Shown here piece by piece: positions 58,600 to 64,000 of a stretch of DNA of 64,000 bases. The translations under genes and the position numbers were made by a program. Numbering within the stretch: position 1 is the stretch's first letter; the number at the start of each line of letters is the position of its first letter. Under the pieces are notes generated by a model. The model had not been told where the DNA came from, ran no database searches, and worked only from the letters and a program-made list of their open reading frames with translations. The stretch comes from Streptomyces sp. cg36. Its GTDB lineage: Bacteria > Actinomycetota > Actinomycetes > Streptomycetales > Streptomycetaceae. The stretch lies in contig NZ_CP163520.1 of assembly GCF_041080675.1 (NCBI RefSeq), forward strand, positions 5,208,001-5,272,000. Reading direction: 5' to 3'.

Positions 58600-59088
58600 A
58601 TGCGCGTGTACCTCGGTTCAGACCATGCCGGATACGAACTCAAGAACCACCTGGTCGACTGGCTCACGGCCCATGGCCACGAGGCCGTCGACTGCGGTCC
58701 CCACATCTACGACGCCCAGGACGACTACCCGCCGTTCTGCCTGCGCGCCGCCGAGCAGACGGCCGCGGACCCGGACGCGCTGGGCATCGTGATCGGCGGC
58801 TCCGGCAACGGCGAGCAGATCGCCGCGAACAAGGTCAAGGGCGTCCGTGCCGCCCTCGCCTGGAGCGAGCAGACCGCGGCCCTGGGCCGCGAGCACAACA
58901 ACGCCAACGTGATCTCCATCGGCGGCCGGATGCACACCCAGGAAGAGGCGACCAAGTTCGTCGAGATCTTCCTGACCACGCCGTACTCGGGTGAGGAGCG
59001 CCACACCCGGCGCATCGAGATGCTCAGCGAGTACGAGACCACCGGCAAGCTCCCCGAGATCCCGGCGCACCACCCGCGACAGGACTGA
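58600..59088 (+). CDS. rpiB: Ribose-5-phosphate isomerase B
   Basis: This 162-residue enzyme interconverts ribose 5-phosphate and ribulose 5-phosphate in the pentose phosphate pathway. The start is ATG 58600 with a GGGAG very close. MRVYLGSDHAGYELK is the family N-terminus. GGSGNGEQIAANKVKGVRAA marks the mycobacterial-type active site, where Glu replaces the catalytic Cys of the E. coli enzyme. REHNNANVISIGGRMH and a C-terminal RRIEMLSEYE helix complete the family pattern. A glycosylase gene begins 8 bp after the stop, so the two are cotranscribed. Confidence 0.96.
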   Translation: MRVYLGSDHAGYELKNHLVDWLTAHGHEAVDCGPHIYDAQDDYPPFCLRAAEQTAADPDALGIVIGGSGNGEQIAANKVKGVRAALAWSEQTAALGREHNNANVISIGGRMHTQEEATKFVEIFLTTPYSGEERHTRRIEMLSEYETTGKLPEIPAHHPRQD

Positions 59089-59096
59089 TCCGGGGC

Positions 59097-59918
59097 ATGC
59101 CCGAAGGGCACACGATCCACCGGCTGGCCGCCGACCACGAGCAGTGGTTCGGCGGCCGTGCCGTGCGCGCGGCCAGCCCGCAGGGCAAGTTCTCGGACGG
59201 CGCGGCCCTGGTCGACGGCCAGGTCCTGGAGGTGGCCGAGGCCCACGGCAAGCACCTGTTCCTGGGCTTCGGCCCGGCCACCGGCTGGATCCACGTCCAC
59301 CTCGGCCTGTTCGGCAAGTACGCGCTGGGCACCGGGACGCCCCCGCCGCCCACCGACACGGTCCGGCTGCGCCTCACCGGCCCCGGCGGCTACGCGGACC
59401 TGCGGGGCCCGACGGCCTGCGCCCTGATCACCGACGCCGAGAAGCGGGCGATACACGACCGGCTCGGCCCCGACCCGCTGCGGCCCGCCGACGGCCCGGA
59501 CCGGGCCTGGCAGCGCATCTCGCGCAGCCGCACCACCATCGCCGCGCTGCTGATGGACCAGAAGGTCGTCGCGGGCGTCGGCAACGTCTACCGGGCCGAG
59601 GTCCTGTTCCGCCACGGCGTCGACCCCTACCGGCCCGGCCGCGACCTGAGCCGCGCCGAGTGGGACGCGATGTGGACCGACCTCGCCGCGCTGATGCGCG
59701 AGGGCGTCCGCAACAACCGCATCGACACGGTCCGGCCCGAGCACACCCCCGAGGCCATGGGCCGCCCGCCCCGGGTCGACGACCACGGCGGCGAGGTGTA
59801 CGTGTACCGGCGCGCGACGCTGCCGTGCCACCTGTGCGGCACGGAGATCCGCACGGCCGACCTGGCCGCCCGCAACCTCTTCTGGTGCCCCGCCTGCCAG
59901 CCCCCGGGCCCCCGCTAG
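59097..59918 (+). CDS. Fpg/Nei-family DNA glycosylase (Nei2-like)
   Basis: This 273-residue base-excision-repair enzyme starts at ATG 59097. The N-terminus PEGHTIHR carries the catalytic Pro2 and Glu3. The H2TH region is MDQKVVAGVGNVYRAEVLF. The C-terminal zinc finger is CHLCGT-...-FWCPAC. It should remove oxidised pyrimidines or other damaged bases and nick the strand by beta/delta elimination. The combination PEGHTIHR plus H2TH matches actinobacterial Nei2 more than Fpg (PELPEVE). It forms a short operon with rpiB. Confidence 0.93.
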   Translation: MPEGHTIHRLAADHEQWFGGRAVRAASPQGKFSDGAALVDGQVLEVAEAHGKHLFLGFGPATGWIHVHLGLFGKYALGTGTPPPPTDTVRLRLTGPGGYADLRGPTACALITDAEKRAIHDRLGPDPLRPADGPDRAWQRISRSRTTIAALLMDQKVVAGVGNVYRAEVLFRHGVDPYRPGRDLSRAEWDAMWTDLAALMREGVRNNRIDTVRPEHTPEAMGRPPRVDDHGGEVYVYRRATLPCHLCGTEIRTADLAARNLFWCPACQPPGPR

Positions 59919-60033
59919 CGCCCTCGCCCCCACGGCCTCCGGGGGCGCGGAAAACCGTGTGACCGGCCCTTCACCGGCGCCCGGCCGCGGAACCGGCGCA
60001 GGGGTCCCCCTGCGCGCGCCGCCATCCGCTGGA

Positions 60034-60039
60034 TAGGGT
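60034..60039 (+). promoter_or_regulatory. TAGGGT -10 candidate for a leaderless phosphatase transcript
   Basis: TAGGGT ends 8 bases before the ATG at 60048, which places the expected transcription start at or beside the start codon. No Shine-Dalgarno sequence is visible for this gene, and no clear -35 is seen. Confidence 0.4.
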
Positions 60040-60047
60040 CACCGGCA

Positions 60048-61193
60048 ATGGCACGACGTGTGGGAGCGGACTCGTTCAGTGCCCGGTGGCGCAAATCCAT
60101 GCACCGGGCACGGGTAGCCCTGCGCAAATCCGGGGTCGACTACTTCCGGGGCGACGGCTCCGACTGGATCGCGCTCGCGGGCCTCCTGCTGACCGTCCCG
60201 GCGATCACCGCCGCCACCCTGATCGCCCCCGTCTGGTGCGCCCCCGGAGCGCTGGCCGTGCCGATCGTGGCGGGCGGCGTCCTGCTGCGCCCGGCCAGCC
60301 TGCTCGGCCTGTACGCGGCGGCGGCCGTCGCCCTCATCGTCGAGTCCGTCCGGCTCGGCCCCTACACCGAGGGCCCCGCCCGGGTCACCCCCGGCACGGT
60401 CCTGGTGGTCGCCGCCTGCGGCCTCTTCGGACTGCTGATCGCCCAGTTCCGGGCCCGCGTCGGCGTGCCCTGGCGGCGCGGCGGCACCATGCTCTTCGAC
60501 CTGCGCGAACGCATCCGCGTCCAGTCCTCGCTGCCCCGGCTGCCCAAGGGCTGGCACCGCGAGATGGCGCTGCGCCCGGCGGGCGGCCAGTCGTTCTCCG
60601 GCGACTTCGTGGTGGCCGCCCGCACCAGCGGCGGACGCACCCTCGAAGTGGTCCTCACCGACGTCTCCGGCAAGGGCATGGACGCGGGCTCGCGCGCCCT
60701 GCTGCTGTCCGGCGCCTTCGGCGGCCTCCTCGGCTCGCTGCCCCCGCACGGCTTCCTGCCCGCCGCCAACGGCTATCTGCTGCGCCAGGACTGGGACGAG
60801 GGCTTCGCCACCTCCATCCACCTCGTGCTCGACCTCGACTCCGGCGACTACGAACTCCTCTCCGCCGGACACCTCCCCGCCCTCCACCTCCAGGCGGGCT
60901 CCGGCCGCTGGAGCGAGGTGTCGGGGGAGGGGCCGCTGCTCGGGGTGTACGACGGGGCCGAGTTCCACCCCGTCAAGGGCTCCCTCGGCCCCGGCGACGT
61001 CCTGATGCTCTTCACCGACGGCCTCGTCGAGACGGCCGAGCGCGACATCGCGGAGGGCATCGACCGCCTCACCGGCGAGGCCGACCGCTATGTCGCCACC
61101 GGCTTCGAGGGAGCGGCCTGGCACCTCATCGAGGCGGTCGCCAAGGACGTCAACGACGACCGCGCCCTGCTGCTGATCCGACGGGACGCGTAG
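60048..61193 (+). CDS. Membrane SpoIIE-type PP2C Ser/Thr phosphatase
   Basis: This 381-residue protein starts at ATG 60048. A basic N-terminus precedes three or four membrane segments (about 45-65, 68-105 and 118-138). The PP2C-SpoIIE domain follows: SGDFVVAA, TDVSGKGMDAGSRALLLSG, LSAGHLPALHL, GDVLMLFTDGLVET, DDRALLLI. The metal-binding aspartates are present. Such phosphatases act on anti-sigma-factor antagonists and release sigma factors. No anti-sigma or antagonist gene is nearby. The membrane part may sense a signal. Confidence 0.93.
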   Translation: MARRVGADSFSARWRKSMHRARVALRKSGVDYFRGDGSDWIALAGLLLTVPAITAATLIAPVWCAPGALAVPIVAGGVLLRPASLLGLYAAAAVALIVESVRLGPYTEGPARVTPGTVLVVAACGLFGLLIAQFRARVGVPWRRGGTMLFDLRERIRVQSSLPRLPKGWHREMALRPAGGQSFSGDFVVAARTSGGRTLEVVLTDVSGKGMDAGSRALLLSGAFGGLLGSLPPHGFLPAANGYLLRQDWDEGFATSIHLVLDLDSGDYELLSAGHLPALHLQAGSGRWSEVSGEGPLLGVYDGAEFHPVKGSLGPGDVLMLFTDGLVETAERDIAEGIDRLTGEADRYVATGFEGAAWHLIEAVAKDVNDDRALLLIRRDA

Positions 61194-61357
61194 CCCCGTA
61201 CGACCGGGCGCCCCGGCCCGCCGGCGGGGAAACTCCCGGGGCCCGGTGGGGAAAGCCCCACCCCCGATCCGCCAGCCGCCGTCATGGTCGGCGAGGGGCC
61301 TTGATCCGTACGTTCGAGTACATCGGAAACCGGACGTACGACGAGAGGTCGAGAACC

Positions 61358-62173
61358 ATGGCACTGCGACGCGCCAAGCGGCGGGCAACACCGGTCGAGG
61401 CCGCACTGGGCGACCCCGGCTGGGCCGTCGAACTGCGCGGGGTGCGGCGCCAGTACGGGCGCGGCGGCTCGGCCGTGCACGCCCTGCGGGGCATCGACCT
61501 CCAGCTGCCGCGCGGCAGCTTCACGGCGGTGATGGGGCCCTCCGGCTCCGGCAAGTCGACGTTCCTGCAGTGCGCGGCGGGGCTCGACCGGCCCACCGAC
61601 GGCTCCGTGCGGCTCGGCGGGACCGAGATCACCAAGATGAGCGAGAACCGGCTGACCGAACTGCGCCGGGCCCGGCTCGGGTTCGTCTTCCAGGCGTTCA
61701 ACCTGCTCCCGTCGCTGACCGTCGAGCAGAACGTGCTGCTGCCCATGCGCCTCGCGGGCAAGCGCCCCGACCACCGCCGCGCCGAGCAGCTGCTCGGCCA
61801 GGTGGGCCTCGCGGGCAAGGGGCGGCGCCGCCCCGGTGAGCTGTCCGGCGGCCAGCAGCAGCGCGTGGCGATCGCCCGCGCCCTGGTGACCCGCCCGGAC
61901 GTCGTCTTCGCCGACGAGCCGACCGGCGCGCTGGACACCACCACCGCGGCCGAGGTCCTGACGCTGCTGCGCACCGCCGTGGACGGCATGGGCGCCACCG
62001 TCGTCATGGTCACCCACGACCCGGGCGCCGCCGCCTACGCCGACCAGGTCCTCTTCCTCGCGGACGGCTCGATCGTGGACGCCCTGCGCGGCGCCCCGGC
62101 GGCCCGCATCGCGGACCGGATGCGCACCCTGACCGCCCGGCCGACGGCCGCCCACGCCCCGATGGCGGCGTGA
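61358..62173 (+). CDS. ABC transporter ATP-binding protein (MacB/LolD type)
   Basis: This 271-residue ATPase starts at ATG 61358; AGAGG lies about 10 bases upstream. Walker A is GPSGSGKST, the Q-loop is VFQAFNLLPSLTVEQN, the signature is LSGGQQQRVAIARAL, Walker B is VVFADEPTGALD and the H-loop is MVTHD. FNLLPSLTVEQNV and DEPTGALD are typical of the macrolide/lipoprotein-export subfamily. The stop overlaps the permease start (TGATG). It powers the adjacent FtsX-type permease. The basic N-terminal extension (~25 residues) is short and ordinary. Confidence 0.95.
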   Translation: MALRRAKRRATPVEAALGDPGWAVELRGVRRQYGRGGSAVHALRGIDLQLPRGSFTAVMGPSGSGKSTFLQCAAGLDRPTDGSVRLGGTEITKMSENRLTELRRARLGFVFQAFNLLPSLTVEQNVLLPMRLAGKRPDHRRAEQLLGQVGLAGKGRRRPGELSGGQQQRVAIARALVTRPDVVFADEPTGALDTTTAAEVLTLLRTAVDGMGATVVMVTHDPGAAAYADQVLFLADGSIVDALRGAPAARIADRMRTLTARPTAAHAPMAA

Positions 62174-64000
62174 TGCGCACCAACGGCCTCGCCCGCGCGG
62201 CACTGCGCTTCAAGCCGTCCGCGTTCGTCGGCACCTTCGTCGCCCTGTTCATGGCCGCGGCGATCGTCTCGGCGTGCGGCATCCTCCTGGAGTCAGGGCT
62301 GCGCGCGTCCGTCCCCGCCGAGCGGTACGCGCAGGTCCCCGTGGTGGCCGCCGCCGACCAGCAGGCGCACCACACCACCGGCAGCGGCGACGACCGGGAC
62401 ACCGAGTCCGTGCCGCTGCCCGACAAGGCACGGCTCGACGCCGCCCTCGCCGCCCGCGCCGCCGCGGCCCCCGGCGCCGCCGCGGCGATCGCGGACGTCT
62501 CCTTTCCCGTACGTACGGGAAGTACGCCCGCCACCGCACACGGCTGGGGCTCGGCCTCCTTCACCGGTACGAAGCTCGCCTCCGGCACCGCGCCCGGCCC
62601 CGGCCGGCTGGTGACCGGGAGCGGTCATGCCGTCGGCGACCGGGTCACCGTCGACACCCCGTCCGGCGCGCGGCAGTTCACGGTGTCCGGCACCACCGAC
62701 AGCCCCGGCACGGTGTGGTTCGACGACACCCAGGCCCTCGCCCTGTCCGGCCACCCCGGCCGGGCCGACGCCATCGCCGTACTGGCCAAGCCGGGCGTCG
62801 GCGCCGGTGCCCTCGCCGACCAGGTCGCCGAGCGGCTCGGGGACGCCGCGAAGGTGCACACCGGGGACGGCCGGGGCGCCGTCGAGACCCGCGGCCTGGC
62901 CCTCGCCAAGGAGCTGCTGATCGCGCTCGGCGGCTCCTTCGGCGGCGTGGCCACCATGGTCGCCGTCTTCACCGCCGCGGGCACCGTCACCCTCTCGGTC
63001 GGCCAGCGCCGCCGCGAGTACGCCCTGCTGCGCGCCATCGGCGCGACCCCGCGCCAGATCCGGCGCACCATCGCCACCGAGACCCTGCTGGTCGCCCCGC
63101 TCGCCGGCGCGCTCGGCTGTCTGCCGGGCACGGCCCTGGCCACCTGGTGGTTCGGGCAGCTGCGCGACAAGGGCGCGCTCCCGGACCCCGTCGACCTGGC
63201 CGTCTCCTGGATCCCGATGGCCGCGGCGGTCGGCGCGGCCGTGCTCACCTCGCTCCTGTCCGGGTACCTGGCGGCCCGCCGCCCCTCGCGCACCAAGCCC
63301 GGCGAGGCCCTGCGGGACGCGTCCGCGGAGCGGCTGCGCGTCGGCTGGATCCGCACCCCGCTCGGCCTCGCGGCCCTCGTCGGCGGTTTCGTCTGCGCGG
63401 GCGTGGCCGCCAGTACGAAGGGCGAGGACTCCGCCAACGCGGCCCTCGGCGTGGTCATGCTCTTCATGCTGGCCGTCGCCCTGCTCGGCCCGCTGATCGC
63501 CCGCGCCTGCGCCGCCCTGTTCGGGCTGCCGCTGCGCGCGGCGGGCGCCCCGGCCTCGCTGGCCGCGGCCAACTCCCGGGCCAACGCCCGCCGGCTGGCC
63601 TCCGCGATCACCCCGATCGTGCTGGCCATGGCGTTCTCCTCCACCCTCGTCTTCATGCACACCAGCGAGGACCACGCCGCCGGGAAGCAGCAGCGGGCGG
63701 GCCTGGTCGCCGACCGGGTCGTCACCGGCCCCGACGGCCTGGCCTCCGACGCGGTGGCGCGGGCGAAGGCGACCCCCGGCGTCACCACCGCGGTGGGCCT
63801 GACCCGCAGCTCGGTCCTGTTCCTCTCCGGCGGCCTCCAGACGGCCTCCGCCCAGGGCTTCACCGGCACCGGCGCCGACCTGGCCCGCGTCCAGGACCTG
63901 GGGGTGCGCGAGGGCTCCCTGGACGCCCTGGTGCCCGGCGCGGTCGCCCTCGACAGGACCGTGGCGGACGCCCTGAAGGCCCAGGTCGGCGACCGGGTCG
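62173..64000 (+). CDS. FtsX-type ABC transporter permease, truncated by window edge
   Basis: The gene starts at ATG 62173, one base inside the ATPase stop, and is open to the right edge (609 residues visible). It has an N-terminal membrane segment (SAFVGTFVALFMAAAIVSACG) and an external domain of ~200 residues. A first FtsX core of three segments follows (about 255-380; GQRRREYALLRAIGATPRQIRR is the characteristic loop). Further segments and the start of a second external domain come after. This duplicated FtsX layout matches MacB-like permeases that export drugs, peptides or lipids by mechanotransmission. The C-terminus is missing from the window. Confidence 0.93.
   Translation, partial: MRTNGLARAALRFKPSAFVGTFVALFMAAAIVSACGILLESGLRASVPAERYAQVPVVAAADQQAHHTTGSGDDRDTESVPLPDKARLDAALAARAAAAPGAAAAIADVSFPVRTGSTPATAHGWGSASFTGTKLASGTAPGPGRLVTGSGHAVGDRVTVDTPSGARQFTVSGTTDSPGTVWFDDTQALALSGHPGRADAIAVLAKPGVGAGALADQVAERLGDAAKVHTGDGRGAVETRGLALAKELLIALGGSFGGVATMVAVFTAAGTVTLSVGQRRREYALLRAIGATPRQIRRTIATETLLVAPLAGALGCLPGTALATWWFGQLRDKGALPDPVDLAVSWIPMAAAVGAAVLTSLLSGYLAARRPSRTKPGEALRDASAERLRVGWIRTPLGLAALVGGFVCAGVAASTKGEDSANAALGVVMLFMLAVALLGPLIARACAALFGLPLRAAGAPASLAAANSRANARRLASAITPIVLAMAFSSTLVFMHTSEDHAAGKQQRAGLVADRVVTGPDGLASDAVARAKATPGVTTAVGLTRSSVLFLSGGLQTASAQGFTGTGADLARVQDLGVREGSLDALVPGAVALDRTVADALKAQVGDRV

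Noticed and set aside
61320..61357. ECF-sigma-like promoter (GGAAAC and downstream GTC) before the ABC ATPase
   Set aside because: The -10 match is weak and would place the start almost at the ATG. Spacing is not convincing.

Overview
The window is chromosomal DNA of a high-GC actinomycete, almost certainly Streptomyces or a close relative. Third codon positions are nearly all G or C, GTG starts are frequent, and the gene families are typical of the genus: an ABC sugar importer without its own ATPase, mycothiol-type redox proteins, eukaryote-like Ser/Thr kinases, an LPXTG surface protein, and GC-rich hairpin repeats between genes. Most of it reads as ordinary chromosome. I see no insertion sequence, phage, CRISPR array, tRNA or rRNA.

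Layout. 1-876: tail of a PIMT-like methyltransferase. 904-11657 (minus strand): a probable PknG signalling operon read glnX-like, glnH-like, an unknown helical protein, pknG, PP2C phosphatase, VWA protein, FHA protein. 11902-18653 (minus): sugar locus with a ROK regulator, solute-binding lipoprotein, two permeases, a GH4 6-phospho-glycosidase and a BadF-type sugar kinase. 18825-20698: MscS channel and HNH nuclease. 20763-26700: secreted GH84-like glycosidase, a small repeat-rich reading frame, malQ and a 75-residue membrane protein. 26817-30366: MarR regulator, two EamA exporters and a LysR regulator. 30367-30831: a dense block of intergenic repeats. 30832-37610: aminopeptidase N, DUF1203 protein, LysR/MFS pair and asd. 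37878-48139: secreted M28 and S8 peptidases, a beta-lactamase-fold hydrolase, an AbiEi/DUF559-like protein and a second aminopeptidase N. 48298-53977: DsbA-like mycothiol-type oxidoreductase, Fe-type superoxide dismutase with a Nur-like site, two amino-acid permeases and bioY. 54051-58412: LPXTG protein, transmembrane Ser/Thr kinase and a third amino-acid permease. 58600-64000: rpiB, a Nei/Fpg glycosylase, a SpoIIE-type phosphatase, and an ABC ATPase with an FtsX-type permease that runs off the right edge.

How the genes work together. The best candidate for an under-described system is the PknG operon. Mycobacteria use GlnH (periplasmic amino-acid sensor), GlnX (membrane relay) and PknG to control an FHA protein. 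Here the same three are followed by a phosphatase, a VWA protein and an FHA protein. The kinase, the phosphatase and the FHA protein each carry two Cys4-type zinc ribbons, and the FHA protein has an array of Asp-Asp-Trp repeats. The sugar locus pairs ABC import with a kinase and a 6-phospho-glycosidase, which suggests that imported sugar is phosphorylated in the cytoplasm before cleavage.

The second unusual signal is a roughly 115-bp GC-rich repeat. It is intergenic at 30.7 kb but lies in frame inside the Ser/Thr kinase gene at 56.2 kb. All functional statements come from reading the sequence and from family knowledge; no database search was possible.
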